Source: Ascidia mentula
Lineage: Eukaryota > Chordata > Ascidiacea > Phlebobranchia > Ascidiidae
DNA length: 64,000 nucleotides
Assembly (NCBI GenBank): GCA_947561715.1
Contig: OX387198.1
Location: 11,408,001-11,472,000, forward strand
Direction: 5' to 3'
The notes beneath the pieces are model-generated. The model did no database searches. It worked only from the letters and a program-made list of their open reading frames with translations, and was not told where the DNA came from. Positions 12,901-28,027 of this stretch are shown piece by piece. Position 1 is the first letter of the stretch, and each line of letters starts with the position of its first letter. The position numbers were made by a program, and so were the translations under genes.

Positions 12901-15900
12901 CTGTCCTTTCTTGTAAAGGACTCGCGCCACTGCCAGACCGAAGTAGGCGCCGAACAGGTGAATGAAGATGGAACCGCCGACGTCCATGGCCTGAAAAACA
13001 CAAAGTACTGCAATGAATGTTTTGTTTAAGGCTTAAACAATCCTCCCAGTCTTTGCCTTATAGGGACAAAGAACTGTGCAAAACAGACCCTGTAATCAGA
13101 CAGCGTCTTTTGCAGCGTGCAAAAAATCACAGCTGCGCTACATGGCCCCCAAAACCGCAACGAATCGACCTTAACAAAGACTGAAAAAAGGGCGTATATA
13201 CTGCAGTTTGCCCTTTCGGTCGTTTGGAATTTTGTTTGCCGAAAGAAGAGGAGAGGGATTTGGTGATCAACGACGCGTGAAGGCCGACACCGGATGCCCT
13301 GGGTGTCGATGTTTGTGAGGCTTGTCACGCACAGTTACCTTTAGCTGCTAGAGAAACGCCGGTTGTATGAATTGTCTCAACATAATGACGATTTAAATTT
13401 TGTTTGTCAGGCAGGCATTAAACACGAATCCACATCCTACTACACAGTGTGTGACCGCAACTTGCGAGATATTGATTTTGTATTAAAACCTTGCCGGGTG
13501 CCATGTTGTCAACATGCATGGGCTTTAAATCTAAATGCATAGCGCTTTTATTTCCAAAGTTTTCAATTCTTGTTACAGTTTAAGATATTCACTGATAACT
13601 TATGTACGCTGTGATCACAGTGTAAAAGTTGCTATTGAATGAAGTGTGAGAATATATCGCCCAGTTTTATTTTGCTCCGTCAACAGACGCGTGCTTTTAT
13701 TTGTTGATATAATGCTACTTACCATCTACCGAGATGTTATCTAACACGGCAACTAAAAATGTTTGATTAATCAAAAAGCGAACGACAGGCAATCTAAATT
13801 TCGTACGAAGAAATGACCAGAGCCATATAATTCTGACATACGTTTCATCCCAGGGTTTAGAGGCAGAATATTTGAATTTAGATGTCGCATTTCGTTTCCA
13901 TGCTAACCATTTACCACAGCGTACACCAACCTGCAGATTTGTCACTCCAACATAAATGTTGATGTTGTAAAAGACCACTTCTAGAGTCGCCATGATGGTT
14001 AGCTGGACGGGGCTCGCCACGCCCAGAACGGCACCGAATGAGATCAGTACTGTCGCCACAGCGAAATCAGCTTCGAGGAGGCTGAACAAAGGAAAAAAGA
14101 TAATCACACATAATCTTCCTACAGGTTATGTGACGTCACGACACTTCGCAGTCGTGAGTGCGATCTTTTCAAAACACGAACTGATCCTTACGACCCTTCG
14201 GAAAGAGTTTACCAATCCAAACTTATACGATTTTGGCATGTTTTTCTGGCACGATTGCGATTGCGAGCCCGAGTCACTATTTTGCATGCAAGCGATCCCA
14301 CTTAACCCACGTGCTCGTGCAAAACAACGCCATCAATTGATCGGCCGTTTTTACAATCGTTGTTGTAAAAGTGATAATTTGGTTACCTACATAACTTGTA
14401 TAGTTGTGTGTACAGCACCTATAATTCATAATTCGTCTTTAACGTTTTTGAAGCTTAATTGTGACAGGACATTAAACAAAACGGGACATAATGTCATTAC
14501 TGCAAAAGACACGTTATCTATTTTATAGACGATGAGTGAAACTTGGTTAACTGAAATCCTGTCGCCATTGAGGGCTCACTTTCTAACACAAAAGATAGTT
14601 TTGCCTTTTCAATAAAAGATAGTTTTGCATAAAAGACACGTTCTTTATACAAAGTATTATTACTGTTGTTGGGTTCATGTCATGGAATGTGTGTTGACAA
14701 GTATAGCTTATACTTTATATTTCGGTGGTTACCTTTCGGTTGTCAAATAAATCTTTCCCCCAGTGCCAATCATCCCAAACCAACCATTGACCAGGGTAGA
14801 CCATTCGATGACGTATGCTGTTAGGAGAAAGTTAAACCCGATGGAACCGAAGCCATGGCGCTTAAGAAACGTCATCAGAAAGCCGAAACCAATGAGCATC
14901 ATAACGTGCACATCTTGGAAAACTGCAAAAATGTACATTAGTTGGCGATGAACGAATTGCAGTTTGTTTCAACACTGTTGGATTTGTTTTCTTTCCAGAA
15001 CTGCGAGTCCACTGTTTAACGAGTGTTTTTTATGGCGCTCGTTTTGCGAAAAGCCGCAAAAATTCGCCCCGCGCGAAAACAGATTTTTGACAAACATCAA
15101 GTGCAGTAACTGAAGTTTTTTTTAATGAATGTTTTGATGGTCACAAAAACTGTTCATTGGTGATAAAAGTTTCAACTGATATTGCAAAATCTTTTCTGTG
15201 CATGGCATAATACTAAGCAACACGCGTCTCGCGATGAACTTGCACTGTTGCCTTGCACGACCAGGACGTAAATAATGCAAGTATAGGTGACAAGCTACCG
15301 TTTTGTGTTTGCACGAAAATATTGCCCGACGTCGAATTTTGGCACGTTTCAGTTCCGCAAGCAGGCGAGATGGGTTGTGTTGGTTAATGTTGCATCAACT
15401 ATACAGGGACAAGTAAAAACACATAAACCAAGCTGCTTTTTAAGAAGTCCAACATACACAGAACGTCGACGGGTTTTCTCGTACGTACACACCCGATACC
15501 TGAAATGCCGGCCGGAACAACACAGGATTTGATACCACAGCGCAATATGATAACGGCGGCGACCTTTGCCGAACAAAGACACTTACGCGGATAGAGGTTG
15601 TTCGCCTTCTCCAGTTCAGCCGCATGTTCAGTGGAGTTGCTGTGTGGTGCTAACGAAGAGTCGTAGTCGACGAAGAGGCCGAAAAGAGCGATGCATATCA
15701 CTTGGGCAACCAGCAGGATGCCGGTCTCTTTTCCGCGCGTGTTGCTGGAGAAATGAAAGCATAACTATTAAGCATTTAGCAAAATGCTTCTGCTGGCAAT
15801 CCCTTCCTATTTGTTTACACAACATTCCAAACGACAGAGCTATTGTGTGCAAACGGATGGTGATAACAATACGATCATTTCTACTGAATCACTTTGTTGA

Positions 15901-16416
15901 TATAAATTTCTCGATATTACATTACAAACCAGTCAGCTTCCTAAATTGCATTAGTAGAACCAGACAAGGTCTATTGTTGCCCAAAACAAATATATCTATT
16001 CATTGTGACTTATCAGTGAACAAAGGGTTGTTACAAAAGAAAAATATTCGAGGTAGCTAACAATCACACAGCAAGATAACAAAGGGAAAAGTCACAGAAA
16101 TGCGCTCATCGCAATAAATTTAAACGAATTGTACTCGAATATCATACTTGTCTGAGGCGGCTCAAAACATGGTGCACACCAAGCACTTTGGAAAAGCTAT
16201 ATGATAAGCCCTTCAGGCAACCAAAAGCGGATTTTGGCGAGCGCCAACACCACAGTCTCTCAACTGACAGGCTACGTCGCTTTTTACCACGTGTAATTGA
16301 TTGATCAATCTTCCTACCTATGGATATATTTACTCAAGGCCGCTTGCATTATACATTATGTTCACACAGACTACACAAAAAAACAAGCAAAAGAAGAGAA
16401 AATAAACTTACGTCAT
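9986..16416 (-). CDS. Rh-type ammonium/CO2 channel, copy A
   Basis: This is a member of the Amt/Rh family, membrane channels that move NH3/NH4+ (and possibly CO2) across the plasma membrane, closest in feel to RhBG/RhCG. Coding exons are 16416-16412, 15744-15587, 14922-14733, 14081-13931, 12990-12846, 11959-11796, 11545-11408, 10990-10860, 10503-10347 and 10054-9986, giving 435 residues. Family motifs run in order: [77 protein letters not shown]. The conserved pore residues are present: D171 with H179, and the second pore His at H336. The C-terminal tail is short and hydrophilic. The first coding exon is only ATGAC, placed by phase and a strong GTAAGT donor. The gene is divergent from copy B, with identical intron phases. 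Confidence 0.92.
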
Positions 16417-17061
16417 ATTTATTTTGTGACTGTCCGACGCTTTGCAAATTCAACTTCAGCAGCTTCAGCTTCAACAAATGCCGTAGAATGTTCACAAAAT
16501 ACGCCTTTGGGCAGTAGTTGTTCGTCAGGTTGCACAAGCAAAAGTGAGCTCGTGGCACAGTTCGGACGAAGGCCTACAGGGGGCGTGTCAGGCATATGAA
16601 AAACGCGATTGAGTCATTGTTTGCCAGCACAGCACACGTTGCGCAAAGTTCGAGCTTTTGGCAAATAAGCTGTGCAGGGAAAGCAGCTATTCCGTTTTTA
16701 GTTCAAGCAGAAGCAAAATCTTGCATGCTGGTGTTTGCGATAACCACGTTGTGTGTAGCGATTTGTATGTCTTGTCATATGTAACAGATTAGTCTGGTGG
16801 AGTTTGTTTCTAATCGACACTCTGCTATATTGAGTGACTGAATATAGTTATTACAGTATGTAACTATGAGTGGCGTTCACAGCAAACCGCAGGTAAGCTA
16901 TATGGGTGCACAAGCATTTTCGCCAGTACATCACAAGCTCCTAATTTTAACAAGTGGTGCCTGTTTTGTATTGATACCCCATATGGCTAAAATGATTAGA
17001 ACTGTGCCCCATTCAACACTACAATAATCTATTTGTAAAGAACTAGCTAGGGAAAGTCAAC
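16417..17061. promoter_or_regulatory. Bidirectional spacer between the two Rh genes
   Basis: The 645 bp between the two Rh start codons must contain both 5' untranslated regions and probably both promoters. No conserved element was recognised by eye. The head-to-head arrangement would allow co-regulation, but this is inference. Confidence 0.55.
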
Positions 17062-20000
17062 ATGCGTGGAAAGTTTAGCGCACTTTTGCTTGTCCTGCAA
17101 GTCGTGTTGATCATTCTCTATGCATTCTTCGTCGAATACACCCCTTCGGTACAGAAGCCAGAAAACGCAAGTTTGGCCGTGCCGCACGAAGACATTGGAC
17201 ACCTTTATCCAAGTAGGTGCAACTCAAAGTGCAGCAATTGGCATACGTCACTCCTTATTGGATTATCTGGTTAATTTTTGCCTAATTTAATATCATCGTT
17301 TATTAGGCGCAATCAACCGTAACATCGCCGAATGTAATGCTTTTAAGTTTACACTGATTTTTCTCGTAATATTCTTATGAACAATGCACTGATAAACAAA
17401 TGTATTATTGCCACGGGAAAGCTATTGCAGCAGGACATGGTGCGCGCACAGGCAATTGGACAAAAATAGCACAAACCACGCCGTTGTGCTTTGTAAAGCG
17501 GAAAACCCATACACCCCTTTTCAGTGTACCAAGATGTCCACGTGATGATCTTCATTGGTTTTGGTTTCCTCATGACATTCCTGCGTCGCTACGGATTTGG
17601 ATCGGTCGGATTCAATCTCCTCCTCTCCGCTTTCGTCATCGAATGGGCGATTCTAATGAGGGGGTGTCTCGACCTCGAGGGCCACAGCAAGGTTGAAGTC
17701 AGTTTGGAAAGGTGATTGTCCATGAGGACCTTCTTGTACCGCAGATCGCCATTGTTTTTCACGATGCCATTTAGACGTTTATGAAGCGTAATTTAAATTA
17801 GAAGTAGCGCGCGAGACAACTTTTCGCGCATCGCGCGCAAACAATGGCGGGCGATTTGTTAGCAGGGCGCGCCAGGCCAATCATAAACCTCTCTCGTGCT
17901 TTTGAGAAAATTTCACCAGAACCTGAAGATCATTTTTTGAAACGTGTTATCCTTTGTTGTGGTTTAAACGTAAACATGTCGAGTGTTTACGACAAATCGT
18001 ATTAACAGCGATGCAAACCATGCAACAGGCCATTTCATCGTGATACGTTTTATCCGCATAGTTGCTATAAGGAATCATGTTTCGCATGCGACATTTGCCC
18101 ATAAACAAAAGCAAGGATGGAATTAACGACACGTTTCATCTCTGCAGCTTGCTGAATGCCGATTTTGCGTGCGGCGCTGTTCTCATTTCCTTCGGCGCCG
18201 TCCTCGGCGTGCTCAGTCCATTGCAACTGGTGGTGATGGCACTCCTGGAAGTGGTCGTCTACTCCGTCAACGAATTTATCATCATCGGGAAATTCGGGGT
18301 ATGAACATAAAGCGTGAAACTTTTGAATGGTGCCACAAGGGAGTTCTGACTGTTTTAACGCTGAATGACCAAACATTTGACTTATCGCGAAGGTGATAAG
18401 CCGATGTAATATCATAAAAGTGTTTGTGGATGGTTGCAAGGGAACATGGTGCGTTTGCAAACGCACAACCAAAGCATAGTAATTAAGTGTCAACCCTCTA
18501 CTAGTGCAAAAAAAACGTTGTCATGACTGAACTTTTTTGCAAAGTAAAGCATGAATCATTTTGCAACGCATCACAGTTGAGCGAAACTGCAATGCTGACT
18601 GTCGTCACCATGCTTGTTTGGATCAGTGACCAATACAACATATACACATGCGCAACCCAGGTCACGAGTTTTCGCGAAATAGTTGGTGAACACATCACTG
18701 CATGCTGCGAAAAGTAACGTTTAGCGTGATAACGGAAAACGTAGTCACAGTAAAAAAGGAGTCATGATTGATGTCCCTCCTTCCCTGGGGCGTCAATCAA
18801 TCTTTTGTACTATGACAACGTTTTTTTTAAAACAAAACTTTTCATAATTCGGTACATACCCTTATTCCAATGCATAATTTAAATACACATGTAAAATATA
18901 CAGCATATATAAATAAAACATGTAAACAAAAAGTTCAAGAACATGACCCACTATTAGTAACAAGAAGTGTTGCCAAAGATCTTTATCTGTAATAACTTGA
19001 TTTGCAGCGCATACCAGGCTGGCCAAGGAAACCGATTTAAAAAAGGTATAAATCGTGTTGTGTTGAGAGAACCGATACCCCTTACGAACCTTTGCCTCCA
19101 GAATTTTTCGTCTGCATTAAAAAAGAGGAAAGTCTAAAGTTTGACCTTTTAAGCGTTGCTATAAAATTACAGATCACTGATATCGGAGGTTCGATGGTGA
19201 TCCACACATTTGGTGCCTATTTTGGCTTGGGCGTGTCCCTGATGCACTGGAGAAAAGAATTTTCCAAAGGACATTCCAAAGAAGAGTCCGTCTATCATTC
19301 TGACATTTTTGCTATGATTGGTGAGAGAAAAAATAAGTTTAAATTTGTGACTGTTGCAATGCAAGCACAAATTCCAATAAATACGATATTTCAACATACA
19401 GTATATTGCGAAAGAACTTGTGGCCATGATAAGCGACCATGGGCGCAGTTGGCGTCAACGCTTTTGCGCATTGAAATGTATAAATTGTTGCAACATACAA
19501 AGGTTGCGCAATTTTCATGGGAGTTACAGTGCTCCTGTCACATGTTCCAAGTTGGTAATCTCTACAACAATTACCGTTAAAACATAACCGACATTTAACT
19601 ATCAGCAAATAAAACTTTCCATTGGTAACTTTTCAACGATATTACCTTCAAATCTTTGCTGATTTGGGAATAGGCGCGATGTGCTTAAACCATTATTGTT
19701 GTTGTCACCTGCAAAACTGCTCGGTGCAGATGCAGGCATCGCCGGCCTCATTCCTTTCATTTCAGGAAAAACTGACACACTTCACCTTGAGAGGTTCTCT
19801 CACGTGCTGTTAGAAAATATTCCGTTTTCAAGTGGTTCGTTGTGTTGTGATCGAAAACCAATGCCTGCTTTCAAAATTCCCTGTCCGCACCGAAGCGTTC
19901 ATCGAACGATGGTTTAAATTGCTCCGGCCGCTTGTGATTGGTCGGTTGTGCATGAACACGCCCACCCAGCTGAACCACAAGGAAATGTGATACCGCCCAC

Positions 20001-23000
20001 TTTGCCTCTGTTTTTATAACCTGCTGCGAAGGACGATTAGGCGTTTTGCAAATCAATGTCAAACAGAAAAAACTTCAAGTTTGTGGAACTACAGAAGACG
20101 TTGCCTGGACATATACTCTCTAAAGGAAATAATTATAATTCTAAACTATATTTCCAAATAAAATGTATTTACTTTCCTGGGTTCCGCAGCGCCATCACGC
20201 GTATCACCAATATTTTTTCAATTGTTTCATTATGCAAATCAGTTCGGCAATAATAACAAACATAATAATAACGCAGAATACAGCAGGAAAATGTCTCGAT
20301 CTCTTCGCTTAAAGTAGAGTCAGTATTTCGCAGTCATTCACTTCCTGCTGCTGCTTGAAACTTCTTTGAGGTTTTGAGTTCGGCGAAGTGTGAACTGCTT
20401 GGTCTCAATTACCGACCAAACCCTAATGAAATCACATCCCTTACCTCTGCAGTCTGAAGTTTCTACCTTTTATGGGCTATATTTTAATCCCTAAAAACAA
20501 CAATGCTTCGGAGCGAGATAATGTTTCAGCTTTGGGTGGCCTGCAGATCCAGCATTTGCATTTCTTGCAAAACGGCCCAAATCGATCCGTCTACATTTTC
20601 CTCGGCGTTATTTAGCGCAAACCATTTCTTTGGTTTCATTTATGTCATTGCCAGATAATGTTTTGCTTCTTAAAATATCAGCAAACTGCAATCGGGACTT
20701 GTTTTTTTGGGATTGACCTCTGCACTTAGCTATCCGATTGTGTATAGTTTTCTTGCAATGGACTCTGATTGGTATGACGCTAATCCGGTTGTTTACTCTT
20801 CAAGTAAGTTACAAAACAAGAATGCAAGTAAAGGTTTGCAGATATAATTCCCGGATTAACTGGACTTTCGTTTTTAGGTCTTGTAATGCGGTTAATCTAA
20901 TTGTTTTTCCACCACTTTAATCCGATCGGAGATCTTGGCGATACTTCACAGGGCATTGCCAAATAAATTCCTTGACTATGACCCAGCATCACATTACGAC
21001 AAATGAGTTAATCGTTTTATTTTTTTCAGCTCATGGTAACATCGGCGACGAAAACAATTAGCGTGACTTTGCCTTGTTTTTCATGCCAGTAAAATAACAC
21101 TTCGGGCGCGTGACGTATGTGGGCTTATTATGTGGTTATCGCGGTGAGTCTGAATCACCTTGCAGTGAGTTCAAATGCGAACGTTTCAACAAAACACTGT
21201 ATCGACAGTCAACAACTGGAATAAACACATTTCCGCCCAAAACTTCCAAGAAGTTGATTACTTCCCGTTTACTGCCTTGGCGCGAAGCTGATGCATTTCC
21301 CAAACAACATCCCCAAATTAACGACAAGAGCTTTTTTTATTCTCTCTGCAAGAACAAAATTTAGCCACGCATGTAGCTTTACGCACGATCGCCACTCATT
21401 AATCATGCACAATTGAAATATTACGAAGCCCTAAATTAGGCAATATCATCGTTTAACAACGCAGCAATGTTTCATGCAACGGCATGATCACGATCACAGC
21501 TGTCGTATCGAGGTCGTTAGGTTTACAGCCTTTGTAGCCCATGCATGCATTGCATAGTTTAAAGTCTAAATTTCCATATGAACCCGCAGGAACTTTGTTT
21601 CTTTGGCTCTACTGGCCAAGCTTCAACGCAGCTCCTGCAGCTGGAACTTTCCTCGGGGCCAGGGCTGCGATCAACACCGTGTATTCACTCGCCGCTGCCG
21701 CCGTTGCAAGTTTCGCTCTCTCTTCTATCATTGACAAGTCTGGAAAGCTTTCCATGGTACGATTCTCAGTATTCAGCAGGTTTTGCGTTAAATAAATTCC
21801 ATCATAGCTATTTTTATGGACCATTGCAAATCAATTTGTTGTTCCTAATCGATGGTCGAAGTTGACAAAAATGAAATTTCCTTTCTGAAATAATTTTTGG
21901 AAAGGAAAAACAGTATGCATCGACTACAGATTATACAAAAGTGTCTTTCCACCAATAATTTGTTCAACGCGCACCGACATGCATCCAAATTATAATTTGA
22001 CGACGTTTCTTCTTTTTCGTCTTCAGGTCCACATACAGAACGCGACACTTGCTGGTGGAGTTGCTGCCGGATCTGTAGCGAACCTCAGGTTGAGTCCAGT
22101 TGGGGCGCTCCTGGTTGGAAGCACAGCCGGCATCCTTTCTGTCGTTGGCTACGCATTTATCACGGTATAACAAAATGGGTTGTAAACTGTGAGTTGATGT
22201 AATTTTAAAGTATGATTGTATTTTTTCAGCCGTTCCTACTGAAAACCATCCGACTTCATGACACATGCGGTGTTCATAACCTCCATGGAATGCCCGGGGT
22301 GTTGTCAGCATTTGTTTCAGTGATACTCGCCCGTCTGTCCACTCCTGCCATCTACGCTGGCAATGGCGAGTAAGTTACTGAGTATATATGGATGTCAAAC
22401 AACTGGTTTGCTGTCTTAACGAGTGGTTATTGGTTTGTACTTAGTGTAATATTATGCAATCTCGTTAAAATTTCAAAGTGTGCGAAGTGTGAAAGGCATT
22501 TTAACCATTTCACGTTTCAATGTAATGAATAAGGTAATTAATTTCCTCCGCATCCGAGGAATATGCTTGGGGTAACTTGCCGTCAGTTAATTGATACGTT
22601 TGCTAAAGTTTGTTATATTTTCAGGCTGGTGTCTATCTTCAGCAAAGCGGATAGCTCTGCTGAATTCTTCCAACACCAGGCAAGCATGCAGATGGCAGGA
22701 CTGGCTGTGACTCTTGGGCTGAGCATTGGGGGAGGGATCCTTACCGGATTGTTTCTTAAAATTCCGTTTTTGGACCCAGTAAAACGCGAGAGTTTGTTCG
22801 AAGACTTCCCATATTGGACGGTAAGCACAATAACTTTTAGTCACATGTAAATAGAAACAAAAGTAACAAATAGAGGGCGCTATATACCTTGTTTTTTTTG
22901 TCGGTGTTTCGTGCGCACGATACCATGTATCAGTTTATCTGAAGCGGGACTTTTTTTTTGTTCTGCAACCCCATTTTAAAAGTGAACTATGTTAAAAAAT

Positions 23001-23949
23001 TAACTGACTGTGAAATATTGCCTCTACAAAAGTCAAGTTGTTTCGCAACGTCACAATCACATTTTGCATCCCTATAAGGAATCGCGACCTAAAGCCCTGA
23101 TTTAAACTACCTGTTTATACTTGTCAAAGCAGAGACGGCAACTAAACTTTGCGACCAGGTTTTGCTATATGCAAATGATGTTTAGCGAAAAATGTCGAAA
23201 GCACAAAGGTGTGTTGGATTATCGCATGCTTGTCGTCGGACTTCACAATAAGAACCTCTTCAAACATACTTGCCTGGATTACAGAAAACTCCCTGTTTAT
23301 GTCCAACACACCTCAGTACACATAAGTGCAGTTTAAGCAAAGCATGGGCACGGCCACCTTATGATAATCCGCTGTATTTTGCAAATCATCGTGGAATTCT
23401 CAAAAAGTAAGCCGTTTCGGTGAAACGAATTTTGCCTGTGTCGTTGCAGTAAGAATTCAACGGCGGCTGTGTCCCTAATAGTTATGAAAAACGTAGATTT
23501 AGTGAATTATTCACTTATTTTAGAAATCTATTATACGAAAACACAAAATGTTTGTTTTTCTGTAAATTCAAACATTCCAGTAAATTTTTTTTACTCTCAG
23601 TCCTGCATCGTGGTAAACAAACAGTAAACTTAACAAACATTGAGAAATGGAAGGAAAGGGGGTTGCATACAATTCTCGTCGGTTATATAGATAGAATGCA
23701 TTTGCTTCTTACAGAAAATAGTACAAATTTCCCCTGTGTCATGTGGTTGTTTAACGGTATACGAAATGCGTCGTTCAGATTGATGCTGACGAAGAGGTGA
23801 TGGAAGAGGAGCCAATCAACGGGAAAAACATGATCGTAATGGAGGAGCGAAAAAGAAGCGAGCAGAAGTTGGCAGAGGAAGAGAAAAAGTCACTGAAAGA
23901 AGAGGATGCGGCAATGGAGCCCCAACAACAGGAACAAGTTGTTGCTTAA
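17062..23949 (+). CDS. Rh-type ammonium/CO2 channel, copy B
   Basis: This is the second Rh-family channel, transcribed away from copy A. Coding exons are 17062-17212, 17525-17711, 18148-18298, 19173-19320, 21590-21756, 22027-22164, 22230-22369, 22625-22820 and 23779-23949, giving 482 residues. The first exon encodes a hydrophobic first membrane segment, [16 protein letters not shown]. Family motifs follow: [85 protein letters not shown]. The pore residues are present: D166 with H174, and H333. The last exon encodes a Glu/Lys-rich cytoplasmic tail ([16 protein letters not shown]) absent from copy A. A 2.3-kb intron (19321-21589) holds no recognised feature. Exon boundaries and phases match copy A one for one. 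Confidence 0.95.
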
Positions 23950-25925
23950 ACCGTTTCACCGAATGCCTTTTTTTCGGTACCCGTATGTTCTTTAACAAAC
24001 ATTCTTACATATTCATTTTTGCATGCAGTTTTTACTGAATTTCTGCCTTTCATAAATGATGTTGACGCGCTGCTTATTTTCTTGATGTCTACTAAAAGTA
24101 TTGCCTTCGTAAATAACCCCATGGTGCATTATTTTGATGGGCCTTTGCTGGCTTTTTGAAAATTTTTCATAACGTTCTGCCAAATATAATACCAGGCCTA
24201 CTAGTTTTTTTCCTGCGTTATATCAGTTGTGCTCTAGCAGCTATACGTGAAATTGGTAAAATGTGTATCGCATGGCCTATACAGGACAACTACAAATCTT
24301 GTTTGCTATAAAATACATCTCGCGAGAGACGAATGTGGTTTATCCAGGGTTTATTTCGACGTGAATTCGCAAATAAGCAAAAACCTTGCTTTACAATGCT
24401 ATATTTTGCTCAAATGTTAGCATGGCCTGTCCTAGTCCCGATGTGAGAATGACAGAAAAATGATGTTTACTATAAACGGAAAAGGCCAGTAGGACTTACC
24501 GTTGTTTGAGCAAAAAATAACTACATTAAAAATAAGGACGCTTTAGACTAAATTACCTTCATAAATGCTTAAAAGTCACAAATAACACCCAGTTACAAAA
24601 AAGGAGGGTATTACAACGCCGAGAATGTTACCTAAATTTTAATATACTTGCCACTTCCTAGGGTCAGCTTCACGATAACCACTTTTGGTTTCAAGCTGTC
24701 CTGATTTTAAAATGTACTCTGTTTTATGAAGGTTATGTAGGTCTACATCGCAACGCTGATTACAAGAGTAATATAGCCTTTAAAATAAGAAGTGCTGTAA
24801 TAGTGCAGTTATTCGTTGTGATGGTGTAGGCCTATTGTGTATTTTGCGCTAGGCCATATATCTAAAGTATAGGCCTATTGTCGTAATGATGACTGTAATC
24901 ATTATGATTCTGATGTGTATACTGGATATTCGGACAATTTATCAAAATTTCTTCCAGCACCAAACAAGCATTGAAATGGCAAGCATGAGTACAGAAGAAA
25001 AAGGCATCCCAACCGAATCAATTCTTAAGTTCCTGCAAAAAGGGGAAAGTATAAAGTTTAAAACATGGGCTTGAAAATAAGTACGCTGCATTTAGATGCC
25101 AAACTGTCGGATTTGTGTCAGAAATTTGTCTAATTTTGAGGATAGGCATATCACTACTTTTTCGTTAGGATGACCTTGACCTTTTTAGCACAATTGCAAT
25201 TTCTGAGACACTGCTTGCGAAAATAAGCAAAAATCTCAGAAATAGGCACACGCTGTGGTAACCCTGTAAGTTTAGAGCAAAAAATACTTGTGAAATAACG
25301 CGTAATTGCGAATGCCGACAGGTACGGATTGATAAATCGACTCGTACCCAAATCCTCTTCAAACACACTTGTCTGGATTAGCAAATAACTTCCTTCTTAC
25401 AACAGCACAACCTCAATAGCCTTCATCTTATGATTTATCGCCATTGCAATGCTTGCTACTTAACGCGCGTCCATGTATGTCTGTCATCGAGCGGTTGAAC
25501 AGAGTAGCCTCATACACGACACGATCAACGTAAAATAATTCGCTGTGTATGTCGTCAATGTAAACAAGTATTTTAAGTCTAAGAAAGTGGATACTGTGGC
25601 AACACGCCACAATACCATCCACCTCTACTTCAAAGAAATGTCCTCAGGTATTTCTAACTGGGCGTTCTTATTTTTAGGCCATTTTTGCTTTGGCGTTCTT
25701 GTTTCCATCTTTTCCTAATAAAAGGCACACCATTCTTTTTTTAAATATGCAATGATGTTTAACACTAGAAACGTGTCGCTAGTAATCTTTTTGATCTTTA
25801 ATTTTTTTCAGACCCATGGACCGAATCCGCTGTAGCGAATTTATTCAGAGATCTACAAAAAGGACGATGAAAACATCTTGCTTCTGTGCTCAACGTCAGT
25901 AAATGTATTTGGGCAAAGTAAATAG
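23950..25925. other. Spacer between Rh copy B and TSTD2
   Basis: No complete gene was recognised over about 2 kb. It contains a decayed copy of part of the preceding Rh gene (24947-25400, listed separately). A TTTTTTTCAG tract ending at 25812 just before TSTD2 may be its 5' splice or trans-splice acceptor. Confidence 0.5.
24947..25400 (+). pseudogene. Decayed partial duplicate of Rh copy B exon 8 and its following intron
   Basis: At about 24949-24990 the sequence TTCTTCCAGCACCAAACAAG followed by CATTGAAATGGCAAG resembles 22666-22702 of Rh exon 8 (FFQHQ-S-MA in both, roughly 80% identical by eye). Weaker similarity continues to about 25035. At 25353-25380, CCTCTTCAAACACACTTG plus TCTGGATTA repeats 23258-23285 of the intron after exon 8, with two differences. 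Order and orientation are the same, offset by about 2.1-2.3 kb. The reading frame is not maintained across the region. Confidence 0.45.
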
Positions 25926-27680
<1,755 letters not shown>

Positions 27681-28027
27681 AATTGTGCTTCGTGCAAATA
27701 TGTTCGTAACTATAGGCAATGATGTTTGTCAATTGGAGTGAACGTTTTTGTTGCCACGTGCTTCGTAAATGAAAACAAATTTCTTGGGAAAAACATCGTT
27801 TATTACCGCCTGCTTTTAGCTTCCAACGCAGGTAAAACATTAAACGTTTCTATGAACTTTAAAATACTGATATCAGAAAAACAGGTTTGTGGACGGTCGA
27901 CACACATTATACAGTGATAACAAAACAAACAAGATACTGCAGCTGATCAACAGCGTTTGAAACAAACATAAATGCACAGCGAGCAGGTACGGACGATATG
28001 AAGATGGCTTTTGGACGGAGTTGCGTT

